DNA from: Cesiribacter sp964504565
GTDB lineage: Bacteria; Bacteroidota; Bacteroidia; Cytophagales; Cyclobacteriaceae
Direction: 5' to 3'
Assembly (NCBI GenBank): GCA_964504565.1
Contig: CAZDEY010000001.1
Location: forward strand, 248,001 to 312,000
DNA: 64,000 nt
How positions within the stretch are numbered: the stretch's first letter is position 1; the number at the start of each line of letters is the position of its first letter. A program made the translations under genes and the position numbers. The notes under the pieces were generated by a model. It did no database searches, was not told the DNA's origin, and saw only the letters and a list, made by a program, of their open reading frames with translations. Of this stretch, positions 9,565-18,564 are shown piece after piece.

Positions 9565-9596
9565 ACGCTGACCCTGAGCTTCCTCAGGGTCAGCGT
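9565..9596. repeat. REP-like 14-bp hairpin
   Basis: Arms ACGCTGACCCTGAG (9565-9578) and their exact complement (9583-9596), with a four-base loop CTTC. It lies just 3' of the outer-membrane receptor gene and could end its transcript, though the following T-run is weak. The form resembles the short GC-rich palindromes scattered between Bacteroidota genes. Confidence 0.6.
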
Positions 9597-9605
9597 GACC
9601 AGTCA

Positions 9606-12113
9606 TTAATTTCCCTCGCCCTGGCCACCGCCGCCGTCTTTGGCGTCGGTATTGTTTATTTTAGAGCGGCGGGTGCTCTGCCTAAATTTCATATCGCCAA
9701 AGCTGTAGCGGAACGTGAGCCGGACGTCTTGCTGCTCAAATTGGTACACACTGCGTTGGTATAGGGTAGGGGTATCGGTAGTATTCTCGAAGCGTTGCCA
9801 GCGGCCGAATGGGTTGCCGGCGTTTAGGCCGATAGAGCCTTTTTCGCCAAAAATTTCCTTCTGGAAACCAAAGTTATACCAAGCGTACGACGGCTCCTGA
9901 CCCTGCAGGTTAGGCCGGCGGCTGCGATAGAAGGTAAAGGCATCAATTTTCCAGCCGCCTTTCAGGGTGAAGTTGAAGCCTATGTTTCCGCCAAACTGAA
10001 ACCCGCTGTTTTTTAGGTTACGTACCGGGCTTTCTATAGTAGCGTAATTCCCATCGGTGCTCAGGAATACCGAAGCCCACTTAGCCAGTTTTACGTTGGT
10101 AAATGCGGTATACCCCCAAGCGTTGCGCGAGCCGGCGTTTATAAAACTACTAACGTAAAGCGTGTCATTTTCAAAGCCTTCGTAATTGGTGCGCACATCG
10201 GTAAAACCTTCAATAACATCGGTGGTGCGGCTATGGAAAACCGAGAAGTTTACCGGATTTTGCTTAACTAGGGTATTGAAGCTTAGTTCGTACTGATCGG
10301 TAATTTCGGGTTCTAGGGTAGGCTCGCCCTGCGATACGGATTGTGGCGAATTTTGGCGGACAAATGGGTTTAAAAACCACAGGCTGGGCCGCTGAATACG
10401 CCGGGTAAAACTGCCTTTTAGAGCTGTCATGGGCGTAAAATTATAGCTTAGTATACCGCTGGGTAACCAGGTTTGGTACTCATTGCCGGGGTCGGGCTGG
10501 TCATCGGCAAAATCGAAACCGATGGTAGTATGCTCGTAACGCAAACCACTTACCAAACTCCACTTATCGTTAAACTTAGTTTTTAGGGAAGTATAGCCAG
10601 CCCAAACATCCTGGTTATAATCAAACTCATTAGTTTGGTTAGGGTCTATTTCGCCGTCAATTCTTACCTCGTAGTCGCTGGCCAGCCTTCTGATAACCGC
10701 CTTACCTCCTACTTCCAGCTTGCCCCAGCTACCTATCGGCTCTACGGCGTCAAGCTGGTAGGTATACTCCATATTGCGGCTTTGGTTGGCGTTAAGGCTT
10801 ACAAACTCCTGAATGGGTATATCGCTGGTTTGGGTAAAGTTAATATCCTGGTCGGCGGTAGTGCCCGATACCTGAATCGCCGCCGAGTACTCCCGCTCGC
10901 TGCCCTCAAACGTTCTTCTAAAGTCGGTGGACCAGTCGAAAGAAGTATTGCTGGAAGTGGTATAGCCAATACGGTCGGTATCAATTATTTGATTGGGGTT
11001 AGAAAGTAGGTAGCTGTCGCCAAAGGTTCTAGAATCGTTTTCGTTGCCAAAGCCCCGTAAGCTTATGCTGGTGTTTAGGCTATTGTAAGCGTTAAAATCG
11101 TAGAACGCCCCAACCCGGCCGGATAGAAAGTCGAACCGGCTTTTACCGAAACTTTCCTGCTCCCGCACCTGAATTGTGCCATCGGGCAGCGGGGCCCGGC
11201 TTTCCAAATAATTTTCGCTATCGCGGTAAAAGCCTTTATTGCCAAATATGTTGCCGTTCAGGCCAAAGCGTCCGGCCCCCAGGTTCAGGTTTAGACCACC
11301 ACCGGCCCCGCGTATACCGGCGCGGGTGTTTACAGTTCCTTTAAAGCCTTCTATTTCGGTTTTTTTGGTGATGATGTTTACAATACCGCCGCTGCCCTCG
11401 CCTTCGTATTTGGCACCCGGCACGGTAATTACTTCTACTTTCTTAATTTCATCGGCGGGTATGCTTTTTAGGGCTTCGCCTACATTATTGCTGAAGAGTG
11501 TAGAAGGTTTGCCATTAATTAACAAACGAACGCTGCTATTGCCACGCAGACTTACGTTGCCGTCCATATCAACGGTTAGCATGGGGGTTTTACGTAGCAC
11601 GTCGGTAGCATCACCACCGGCTAAACTGGCGTCGTTTTCGGCATTAAATACTAATTTATCTACGTGGTTTTCTATGGTTTCGGCCTGGCCGGTTACCGTT
11701 ACGCCCTCCATCACCTCATCGGCAGTTTGCAGGGTTATGGTACCCAAATCGGCATCGGGTTTGGCCCCGGTGGTTTCCACCTCAAAGCTTTGCTTTTCGT
11801 ACCCCAGAAAACTGGCATCTAGTCGGTAAGTACCCACTGAGGCATCTTTTAGCCGGAAGCTGCCGTCCTCGGCGGTTAGGGCACCGTCAATTTGCTTCCA
11901 AGGCTCAAAGGTAACCGAATCGGGTAACTTGGGCGGGCGGGTTTGTTTCCGGAACAGCGTAACCGTAGCGTAGGGTATAGGCTCGCCGCTATCGGCATCG
12001 GTTATTATACCGGAAATTTTACCTTTAACGCTGGGGCCACCCCCCATACCCGGAAACTGAGCCAACACGCTTCCACTTAAAAATACAATCAGGCAGGTTA
12101 AAAGTACTCGCAT
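9606..12113 (-). CDS. Outer-membrane beta-barrel receptor with CarboxypepD-regulatory domain (TonB-dependent receptor-like)
   Basis: 835 residues. Signal peptide 1-18 (SGSVLA-QF). Residues 34-125 form a carboxypeptidase regulatory-like domain (GIITDADSGEPIPYATVTLF). The plug domain is about 150-245 (VLRKTPMLTVDMDGNVSLRG, then VINI-type end GGIVNIITKK). The rest is a beta-barrel of the OMP_b-brl_3 type. The C terminus runs past the barrel into a Gly-rich tail (GGGGQGEG). No SusD partner is adjacent, so it is probably not a glycan-uptake pair. Substrate unknown. A REP-like hairpin follows the stop. Confidence 0.85.
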   Translation of the reverse strand: MRVLLTCLIVFLSGSVLAQFPGMGGGPSVKGKISGIITDADSGEPIPYATVTLFRKQTRPPKLPDSVTFEPWKQIDGALTAEDGSFRLKDASVGTYRLDASFLGYEKQSFEVETTGAKPDADLGTITLQTADEVMEGVTVTGQAETIENHVDKLVFNAENDASLAGGDATDVLRKTPMLTVDMDGNVSLRGNSSVRLLINGKPSTLFSNNVGEALKSIPADEIKKVEVITVPGAKYEGEGSGGIVNIITKKTEIEGFKGTVNTRAGIRGAGGGLNLNLGAGRFGLNGNIFGNKGFYRDSENYLESRAPLPDGTIQVREQESFGKSRFDFLSGRVGAFYDFNAYNSLNTSISLRGFGNENDSRTFGDSYLLSNPNQIIDTDRIGYTTSSNTSFDWSTDFRRTFEGSEREYSAAIQVSGTTADQDINFTQTSDIPIQEFVSLNANQSRNMEYTYQLDAVEPIGSWGKLEVGGKAVIRRLASDYEVRIDGEIDPNQTNEFDYNQDVWAGYTSLKTKFNDKWSLVSGLRYEHTTIGFDFADDQPDPGNEYQTWLPSGILSYNFTPMTALKGSFTRRIQRPSLWFLNPFVRQNSPQSVSQGEPTLEPEITDQYELSFNTLVKQNPVNFSVFHSRTTDVIEGFTDVRTNYEGFENDTLYVSSFINAGSRNAWGYTAFTNVKLAKWASVFLSTDGNYATIESPVRNLKNSGFQFGGNIGFNFTLKGGWKIDAFTFYRSRRPNLQGQEPSYAWYNFGFQKEIFGEKGSIGLNAGNPFGRWQRFENTTDTPTLYQRSVYQFEQQDVRLTFRYSFGDMKFRQSTRRSKINNTDAKDGGGGQGEGN

Positions 12114-12234
12114 AACGGCTAATCTTTATGGTATACCGCAATATGGAAATATACTATACGCCTTACACTATACTTAGTGTTAATTAACCTTAAAGTGGTG
12201 ATAGGTGGTAACCGAAGCTACTGAGTGGTTTGGG

Positions 12235-13425
12235 CTACTGTTTAGTGTGGTTTCCGGCGGGCTGGCTAAGGCTGGTACGTACTTTACCGGCTTTTGATGG
12301 CTTTTTGCTCAGCGTAATAATAAACTGAGTACCATCTTCGTGGCTATTGCATTCAACTATACCTTTGTGAGCATCGGCTACTGCTTTAACCATAGCTAAA
12401 TTCATGCCCCAGTTTCCCAAATCGCTGTGTTTGGCTTGCTGAGCCGTTATATATCCTTTAAAAAACTCGTTTATTTCGCTTACTTTTTCCTCTGAAAGCT
12501 GCCACTCCTTAGTTACTAATTTATACTCTATTTCATCATGTTTATCAGTAAGGCCAAGTTCTATTTGACCCCTTCCTTGGCTGTACTTAACCCCATTAGT
12601 AACCAGGTTTTCCATCATCCGGCGTATAGCGGTTTCATCCATAATACCCTCTACCTTTCCGCTGGGGCAGTTTATGGTAATTGGCTGGCTGTACATATGT
12701 TCCGAATCTTCATGAACCGATTTTAGCGGTATACAGTAATCGCTGTTTTCAAAGTATACCATTAAGCCGGCACCGGCCTGGGCGGTAACCAGTTCGGTTA
12801 GTTCGTTGATCATAGCCAGCGATTTTTCCAGGCTAATTTTAATCATGCCTACCAGTTTTTCGCCTTTGGCATCTGGTAGCGTATTTTCTAACAGGCTGGC
12901 CGCTAATTGGGCGTTGGCTATAGGGTTGCGTAAATCGTGTACAAAGGTGGCAATAAGTTTTTCGTGCAGTTCGTCTATAGAGGTAGAAAACGAAAGGACT
13001 GCCTTCTGCATAGCGTGTTCAAACGTAAACGATACCGTACTTAGCACATCGGGCGAGTTTAGCTCATGATCTACCAGTAGTTTAGCCGTAATTTCGTGCA
13101 GTATTATATACTCGTGCAGAATTTGCTCTACCGAGTAGGCCTGGGTGCTGGCCCGGTGCCGCCCGTGCTCGCTACTGCTGTTGCCCACATCTTGGTAGTG
13201 CGGGCTGGCCTTTAACGATTCGCTGGACCAGTCCGGCTCGTCTTCTAAAATTAGGGCTATGTAATCGAGCAGGCTCGGCAGGTGATCCCTAAGGGCTAAG
13301 CTGTTGGTAATACCGGCGGCCAATACTTTTTTTCCGGCCTGCTGCATCCACTCCTGCATTACCTTATCGCGGTGTTCTTTTATAAGGCCGGCGGCGGCCG
13401 ACATGCTGGTGTTCTTTTCCCCCAT
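12235..13425 (-). CDS. Soluble sensor histidine kinase with RsbRD-like N-terminal domain
   Basis: 396 residues with no membrane segment. Residues 10-150 form an all-helical domain resembling the N-terminal region of RsbR-type stressosome proteins (IKEHRDKVMQEWMQQAG). The HisKA box is ATFVHDLRNPIANAQLA, with H163 as phospho-acceptor. The HATPase N-box is ENLVTNGVKYSQG, with a later GNWGMNLAMVK G-box. No response regulator lies beside it, so its partner is elsewhere. It follows the pyruvate kinase-like gene on the same strand after about 90 nt. Confidence 0.8.
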   Translation of the reverse strand: MGEKNTSMSAAAGLIKEHRDKVMQEWMQQAGKKVLAAGITNSLALRDHLPSLLDYIALILEDEPDWSSESLKASPHYQDVGNSSSEHGRHRASTQAYSVEQILHEYIILHEITAKLLVDHELNSPDVLSTVSFTFEHAMQKAVLSFSTSIDELHEKLIATFVHDLRNPIANAQLAASLLENTLPDAKGEKLVGMIKISLEKSLAMINELTELVTAQAGAGLMVYFENSDYCIPLKSVHEDSEHMYSQPITINCPSGKVEGIMDETAIRRMMENLVTNGVKYSQGRGQIELGLTDKHDEIEYKLVTKEWQLSEEKVSEINEFFKGYITAQQAKHSDLGNWGMNLAMVKAVADAHKGIVECNSHEDGTQFIITLSKKPSKAGKVRTSLSQPAGNHTKQ

Positions 13426-13512
13426 AATTTTGCTGATAACCCTTAGGTACTGGTTGAAATAGGCTCGGCTGCTTTATGTTTAGGTTTTTAAGTAAGAAAG
13501 TTAAGGTAATAT

Positions 13513-15003
13513 TCAACGGTTTGCAAAATCGCGGGCTACTTGCAAGGGCCGCATAATGGTGTTTTTCTTAACCTGATGGTCTTGCATGCGGTTTAGTATG
13601 TCTTCCAGGGTTTCAATGGCTTTCACTAAATAGTCGCCGGTATTAAGCATTACGCATTCGGCCCGCACCGACATGGCCGCATCGGTAATTTCGGCGCGGG
13701 TAGCAATACCTTTTTTGGTTAGGTTGCGCAAAACCTGAGTAGCCCAAATACAGGGCATATGCGCCGCCTCGCACAACCAGAGCAACTCTTCTTGCACTTC
13801 GGCAATGCGTTCAAAGCCAATTTCAACGGCTAAATCGCCCCGGGCCACCATTATACCGGCCCGCCGGCTTTTCATAAGCTGAAAAAGTAAATCGGGAAAG
13901 CAATCGAAAGCCTGGCGGGTTTCTATTTTAAGCACTACACCCAAATCTTCCAGGCCCCGTTCCTTCAGTTTATCCTGAAGTAGGGCTATATCTTCTACCG
14001 TGCGCACAAAGGAGTAGCCTACAATATCGGCGCGGTCGGCTACAAAATCCAGGGCTTCCTCATCGGCCTTGGTAAGGGCGGGTAGGTTTAGCTCGGTTTC
14101 CGGCAGGTTAATGCCCTTATCTATCTTAAGTTTCTTCTTCTCTTTTTCGGTATAGGTTAGCTCTACCTGCAGGTGGTGGTTGTGTACTTCCAGTATTTTG
14201 CCACCCAGCTTACCATCGTTAAACCAGATAGGTTGGCCGGCTTGTACATCATCCAGAACCTGGGGCAGGCTTATGGAATACCCTTTTTCTTTGTGGCCTT
14301 TTATATGCTTTAGCTTGCGGCCTATTACCAGTTTATTGCCTACCGAAAAGCGGTGGTATTTTTTCCCTTCCGGAATTTCTTCGGTTCTTATTTTAGGCCC
14401 GGCCAAATCTACGTAAATGCTGCATTTATAGCCCACTTCCAGCTCGGCCCGGCGTACGTGGTCGGCCATTTGCTGCCATTGTTGGGGCGTATGGTGCGAG
14501 CAGTTTATACGGGCGCAATCCATACCGGCCGCAAGCAGGCTTTTTACAAATTGGTAATCAGTAGCCGCTTTTTCGGGCAGGGTTACCATAATGCGGTTAT
14601 CCTGATGGGCGGTACGGGTTCCAAACAGGCGGTCGGCCTGTTTCTGTAGCAACTCCTTACTGGTGTAGAAGTCAATTTTTGTATCCTCGGCGCGTAGCAC
14701 ACAGCTTTCCTGTTGCAATAGTTTTAGTAGGTAAAGCACCCGGCTCAGGTTAGCCAGCGTATACGATTCGGAATAGCGTAGCGAAGAAATGCTGAGGGCC
14801 GAAAGCTGATCGTGCAGGGTGCGCAGATCGAAGGTGCGCATAGCCAGGTAATGCAGTAAATTGCGGCCGCTGGTTTGCCAGTTTGGGTGCAGGCCTTCCA
14901 GAAGTTCGGAATGTTTTTCTTCCTGGGCCTTAACCTGGTGGTAAATTACCTCCAGTTGTTCGCTAAGTTTCTGTAGGGTATTTTGGCTATAGGCTTCGGG
15001 CAT
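13513..15003 (-). CDS. Pyruvate kinase-like protein, long N-terminal form lacking the C-terminal domain
   Basis: 496 residues. Residues 1-130 are a helical extension. The TIM barrel follows with kept active-site blocks: CARINCSHHT (R, N, S), DLAGPKIR, GINLPETELNLPAL, VGYSFVR, LKIET (catalytic K), MVARGDLAVEI, IWATQVL and TRAEITDAA. The usual MLSGETA block reads CVMLNTGDY and the allosteric C-terminal domain is absent. This architecture recurs in a long-form branch of the pyruvate kinase family, so it may be a variant enzyme with different regulation. Whether it converts PEP and ADP to pyruvate and ATP here is not shown. Confidence 0.75.
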   Translation of the reverse strand: MPEAYSQNTLQKLSEQLEVIYHQVKAQEEKHSELLEGLHPNWQTSGRNLLHYLAMRTFDLRTLHDQLSALSISSLRYSESYTLANLSRVLYLLKLLQQESCVLRAEDTKIDFYTSKELLQKQADRLFGTRTAHQDNRIMVTLPEKAATDYQFVKSLLAAGMDCARINCSHHTPQQWQQMADHVRRAELEVGYKCSIYVDLAGPKIRTEEIPEGKKYHRFSVGNKLVIGRKLKHIKGHKEKGYSISLPQVLDDVQAGQPIWFNDGKLGGKILEVHNHHLQVELTYTEKEKKKLKIDKGINLPETELNLPALTKADEEALDFVADRADIVGYSFVRTVEDIALLQDKLKERGLEDLGVVLKIETRQAFDCFPDLLFQLMKSRRAGIMVARGDLAVEIGFERIAEVQEELLWLCEAAHMPCIWATQVLRNLTKKGIATRAEITDAAMSVRAECVMLNTGDYLVKAIETLEDILNRMQDHQVKKNTIMRPLQVARDFANR

Positions 15004-15178
15004 AGGGATAGTACACGATTGAAAGCGGAATTGGTTGATTGAAGGCTACTGCATATACAGGTTTGTGAGTAGTATACACAATGGGCATTGCAGCCAAAAG
15101 GTGGAGGAAAGCCGGGATTTATACAATGGTTTCTAGCAACTTATTTACCATATAGGCCTGGGTACTTTAATAAATTTT

Positions 15179-15186
15179 TAATTTTG
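15179..15186 (+). promoter_or_regulatory. Candidate -7 box for nrtR
   Basis: TAATTTTG fits TAnnTTTG exactly and ends 17 nt before ATG 15204. No clear -33 element was found. Confidence 0.4.
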
Positions 15187-15203
15187 AATTTCTTTCTGAA
15201 CCC

Positions 15204-15881
15204 ATGCAAAACATTAAGGTAGCGGTAGATGCGGTAGTTTTTGGCTACGATAAAGTAAGCGGGCTTAATCTTTTGCTGATAAAGCGAAAGGTGGAACCCT
15301 ATAAAAATGCCTGGGCCTTACCCGGTGGCCTGGTTCAGGATAGCGAATCGCTGGATGAGGCCGTAGCGCGGGAACTTAAAGAGGAAGCCGGGCTGCAAAC
15401 CCGCTATCTGGAGCAACTCTATACCTTTGGCCAACCCAACCGCGACCCCCGAAATCGGGTAGTGAGTGTGGCCTACTTTGGCGTAGTACGCCAGAGCAGT
15501 TTTAAACTTCATGCCAGTACCGATGCCGCCGACGCAGCCTGGTTTTCCCTGAATAATTTGCCCCAATTGGCTTTCGACCATACCGAAATTATTAAAACTG
15601 CCCGCCAGCGTTTAAAAGCCAAACTCACCTATCAGCCCATAGGCTTCGATTTGCTGGATGAGAAATTCCTGTTCTCCGATCTGGAGCATTTGTACACCAG
15701 CGTACTGGAACGGCCTCTAGACCGACGCAATTTCAAGAAGAAAATTATGCAGTTTGGTTTTCTGGAACAATTGGAAGAAAAGCGTAAACCAGAAGGAGCC
15801 GGCCGGCCGGGCAATTTATATAAGTTCAGAACCGATATATACAACCAACTGACAGACAGCGGCTTTATCTTCGATATTTAG
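15204..15881 (+). CDS. nrtR: NrtR-type Nudix transcriptional regulator of NAD metabolism
   Basis: 225 residues. The N-terminal Nudix domain carries an intact box GLVQDSESLDEAVARELKEE (Gx5Ex7RExxEE). Residues about 150-225 form the winged helix typical of NrtR (PLDRRNFKKKIMQFGFLEQ, then GRPGNLYKF). Members bind ADP-ribose or related nucleotides and release DNA from NAD-biosynthesis genes. The next two genes are NAD salvage genes, and two operator-like repeats lie directly between nrtR and nadM, which supports a local repressor role. The intact Nudix box leaves room for residual hydrolase activity. NrtR relatives can control sugar genes instead, but the neighbours argue for NAD. Confidence 0.85.
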   Translation: MQNIKVAVDAVVFGYDKVSGLNLLLIKRKVEPYKNAWALPGGLVQDSESLDEAVARELKEEAGLQTRYLEQLYTFGQPNRDPRNRVVSVAYFGVVRQSSFKLHASTDAADAAWFSLNNLPQLAFDHTEIIKTARQRLKAKLTYQPIGFDLLDEKFLFSDLEHLYTSVLERPLDRRNFKKKIMQFGFLEQLEEKRKPEGAGRPGNLYKFRTDIYNQLTDSGFIFDI

Positions 15882-15892
15882 TAAGTATTGAA

Positions 15893-15915
15893 TTTTGTGT
15901 AAAATAAACGCAAAA
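15893..15915. promoter_or_regulatory. NrtR operator candidate 1
   Basis: Inverted repeat TTTTGTGT-N7-ACGCAAAA; the arms match at 7 of 8 positions. It lies just upstream of the nadM -33 element. Its centre is 53 bp, about five helical turns, from operator 2, so both would face the same side of the helix. Confidence 0.7.
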
Positions 15916-15919
15916 TAAA

Positions 15920-15950
15920 TTTGTGATATATTCGGGTTAATCTATATTTG
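15920..15950 (+). promoter_or_regulatory. nadM promoter
   Basis: TTTG at 15920-15923, 19 nt, then TATATTTG at 15943-15950. Both elements fit the Bacteroidota sigma consensus exactly. The -7 box lies inside operator 2, so a bound repressor would block polymerase. The start codon follows at 15973, giving a leader of roughly 15 nt. Confidence 0.75.
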
Positions 15951-15968
15951 TGTAAATAAAACGCAAAT
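15946..15968. promoter_or_regulatory. NrtR operator candidate 2
   Basis: ATTTGTGT-N7-ACGCAAAT, the same 8-7-8 plan as operator 1, with the symmetry continuing two more bases each side (15944-15970). It overlaps the -7 box and the expected start site of nadM. Confidence 0.75.
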
Positions 15969-15972
15969 ATCT

Positions 15973-16890
15973 ATGGCTACTCCCGTAGGAATAATAATTG
16001 CCCGATTTCAAACTCCATATTTACACCAGGGACACCACAGCCTGATTAAGGAAGTAAGCGAGCGCCATCAGCGAATTGTAATTGTATTGGGTACCCAACC
16101 GGTGCGAGGTTCAGTCAGAAACCCCTACGACTACCCAACCCGTCAGCGCATGATTCAGCAGGCTTATCCGCATATTACCGTATTGCCCCTAGCCGATAAC
16201 CCCAGCGATAAACGTTGGTCCGACAATTTGGATAGCCTGCTGGCCAATGCATTTCCGGGCGAAGGCTTTAGACTATACGGTAGCCGCGACAGTTTTATTC
16301 CCTACTATAGCGGCCGCTACCCAACCGAAACTTTGGCCGAAGCCGGTACCATTTGCGCCACCGACATCCGCGAACGTTATCAGGATTTGATTGGCGACAG
16401 CGAAGACTTCCGGAAGGGAATACTCTACGCGCATAGCCGCCTGTACCCCACCGTTTACCCTACAGTTGATATTGCCTTGCTAAATAATAATAAATTACTG
16501 CTGGTTCGGAAACCGGAGGAAACCAGTTGGCGCTTGCCCGGCGGCTTTACTGACCCCACCGATGAAAGCTACGAAGCCGCAGCCCTACGCGAGTTGTGCG
16601 AAGAATGCGGTGACATAGAACTTAATAGAATAAAGTATCTGGCTTCCTTTAGGGTTGAAGACTGGCGCTACCGAAGGGAAAACAGCCAAATTATTACCCT
16701 GTTATTTACTGCAGAGTACAAGTCCGGAGAAATTAAAGCCGGCGACGATATAGCCGAAGCCCAGTGGTTTGCGCTGAATGAAGCCGAAGAAATGCTAAGA
16801 AATCACCAGATTAACTCAGCCCACCAACCACTTCTGCAGAAGGTGTTGGAAAGCAGAGTTGTACTTGAAACTACATCAAATCTTATTTAA
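15973..16890 (+). CDS. nadM: Bifunctional NMN adenylyltransferase / Nudix hydrolase (NadM-Nudix)
   Basis: 305 residues. Residues 1-165 are an archaeal-type NMN adenylyltransferase with GIIIARFQTPYLHQGHHSLI (HxGH motif) and a late GSRDSFIPYYSGRYP loop. Residues 170-290 are a Nudix domain (GGFTDPTDESYEAAALRELC) with a box loop one residue longer than standard. The first domain makes NAD from NMN and ATP; the second usually cleaves ADP-ribose-like compounds. With nadV downstream it completes a two-step route from nicotinamide to NAD. It is the first gene behind the NrtR-type promoter. Confidence 0.9.
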   Translation: MATPVGIIIARFQTPYLHQGHHSLIKEVSERHQRIVIVLGTQPVRGSVRNPYDYPTRQRMIQQAYPHITVLPLADNPSDKRWSDNLDSLLANAFPGEGFRLYGSRDSFIPYYSGRYPTETLAEAGTICATDIRERYQDLIGDSEDFRKGILYAHSRLYPTVYPTVDIALLNNNKLLLVRKPEETSWRLPGGFTDPTDESYEAAALRELCEECGDIELNRIKYLASFRVEDWRYRRENSQIITLLFTAEYKSGEIKAGDDIAEAQWFALNEAEEMLRNHQINSAHQPLLQKVLESRVVLETTSNLI

Positions 16891-16900
16891 ATTTTAATTG

Positions 16901-17023
16901 ACCTCATCCTAGCCTTCTCCTAGTTGGCGGACGGCTAGTCGAGAAGGAACCGATTATAATAAACCTCTTAAATCAAACACAGCTAGAAATTCCTTCTCCT
17001 TAAGGAGAAGGCTAGGATGAGGT
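16901..17023. repeat. Intergenic inverted-repeat element between nadM and nadV
   Basis: Perfect 21-bp terminal arms, 16901-16921 and 17003-17023, beginning ACCTCATCCTAGCCT. The right part holds a second perfect palindrome with arms CCTTCTCCTT and AAGGAGAAGG (16992-17011). The left part can fold through CCTTCTC and GAGAAGG. The element has no ORF. Its first 15 bases recur at 43339-43353. It resembles a small REP/MITE-like unit inserted within the operon. Confidence 0.7.
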
Positions 17024-17069
17024 GATAAAAACTTAACGATTCTATATTAACACTTAACTACTCACTGCC

Positions 17070-18499
17070 ATGAAACGTCAAAACCTAATTCTGCTGGCCG
17101 ATGCTTATAAATACAGCCACCACAAACTTTACTACCCCGGCACCACCAATTTATACAGCTACCTGGAAAGCCGCGGCGGTAAATTTGACCAAACTGTATT
17201 CTTTGGCCTGCAATACATTCTGAAGGAATATCTGGAAGGCACCGTAATAACTACCGAGGATATTGACGAGGCCGAAAAATTCTTAACCCAAGTATTTGGC
17301 CGGACCGATGTGTTCGATCGCAGCCGCTTCGATTATATAGTAGAACGGCACGGAGGCCGCATACCGGTGCGCATAAAAGCTGTAGCCGAAGGCAGCAAAG
17401 TACCGGTACACAACGTACTGATGACGCTGGAAAATACCGACCCTAAATGCTTCTGGCTAACTAATTTTCTGGAAACTCTCTTAATGCAGGTTTGGTACCC
17501 GGCTACCGTAGCAACCCTAAGCCACGAAGTACGCCAGGTGGTAGAAAAGGCATTTGGCGAAACCGCCGATGAGGAAAGCAAAGGTGCCATACCTTTTGTA
17601 CTGAACGACTTCGGCTTCCGGGGCGTAAGCAGCGTAGAAAGTGCCGGCATTGGCGCCGCTGCTCACTTACTAAATTTTAACGGAAGTGATACCCTGGCCG
17701 GTAGCCGCCTTATTCAGCAGTATTACAACAGTACCGAAGTTTACGGCAAAAGTGTACCCGCTACCGAACACAGCATATGCACGCTTTTGGGCGAAGAAGG
17801 CGAGCTGGATATTTTCCGCCATGTACTCAACACCTTTCCGGAAGGTATAGTGGCGTAAGCGATAGCTACAACATACTCCGCGCCTGCGAAAGTTACTGGG
17901 GCGAGGCCCTGAAGCAGCAGGTACTAAACCGCAAAGGTACGTTGGTAATTCGCCCCGATAGCGGCGACCCGGTTACTATCCTTCTGGCAGTTTTCGATAT
18001 TCTTTTCCAGCAATTTGGCTATACCACTAATAGCAAAGGCTATAAGGTACTACCTCCGCAGGTTAGGGTTATTCAGGGCGATGGCGTGAACTACGACAGC
18101 ATTTGCGAAATTTACGAGGCGCTTAAAAAGGCTAACATCAGTGCCGAAAACCTGGTATTGGGTATGGGCGGCGCGCTACTTCAAAAGGTAGATAGGGATA
18201 CCCAAAAATTTGCCCTGAAGTGTAGCTGGGCGCGGGTAAAAGGCCGCGAGGTTGATGTTCAGAAAAGCCCGATGGAACTCAACAAGCAGGGCGTACTTCA
18301 GGCCAGCTTTAAAAAGAGTAAACGCGGCCGTCTGAAGTTGGTAGAAATGGACGGGCAATACCGCACCGTAGCCGAAAACGACTATACTGCCTACCCCGAT
18401 CAGTTAGTTACTGTTTTTCAGGATGGTGAATTGCTAAGGGATTATAGCTTTGAGGAGATCAAATGTAAGCTTCAGACTAAGGTAGTTGAGGCTGTTTAG
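17070..18499 (+). CDS. nadV: Nicotinamide phosphoribosyltransferase, frameshifted
   Basis: Reads in one frame to TAA 17856-17858 and in another from there to 18499. Adding one base after GTGGC near 17855 restores EGIVAVSDSYNILRACESYWG. The full product would be about 476 residues, the normal size. Family marks: GSDTLAGSRLIQQYY, PATEHSICTLLGEEGE (catalytic H), VIRPDSGDPV and MGGALLQKV. It makes NMN from nicotinamide and PRPP for NadM. It lies 180 nt behind nadM across a repeat element and probably shares its NrtR-type promoter. Because the gene is otherwise perfectly conserved, a sequencing deletion is as likely as decay. Confidence 0.85.
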
Positions 18500-18515
18500 G
18501 TAAAGAAGTAAACAA

Positions 18516-18545
18516 AGCCCCCCGCTAAAAAACTGGTGGGGGGCT
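18516..18545. terminator. Terminator between nadV and the ABC permease gene
   Basis: Arms AGCCCCCC (18516-18523) and GGGGGGCT (18538-18545), followed by a T-rich stretch. It separates convergent genes. Confidence 0.75.
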
Positions 18546-18564
18546 ACTTTATTTACTTTACGCA

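Noticed and set aside
15063..15081. TTGTG...CACAA dyad upstream of nrtR as a third NrtR operator
   Set aside because: Half sites are shorter and the spacing differs (9 nt between 5-bp arms) from the 8-7-8 plan of the two strong sites.
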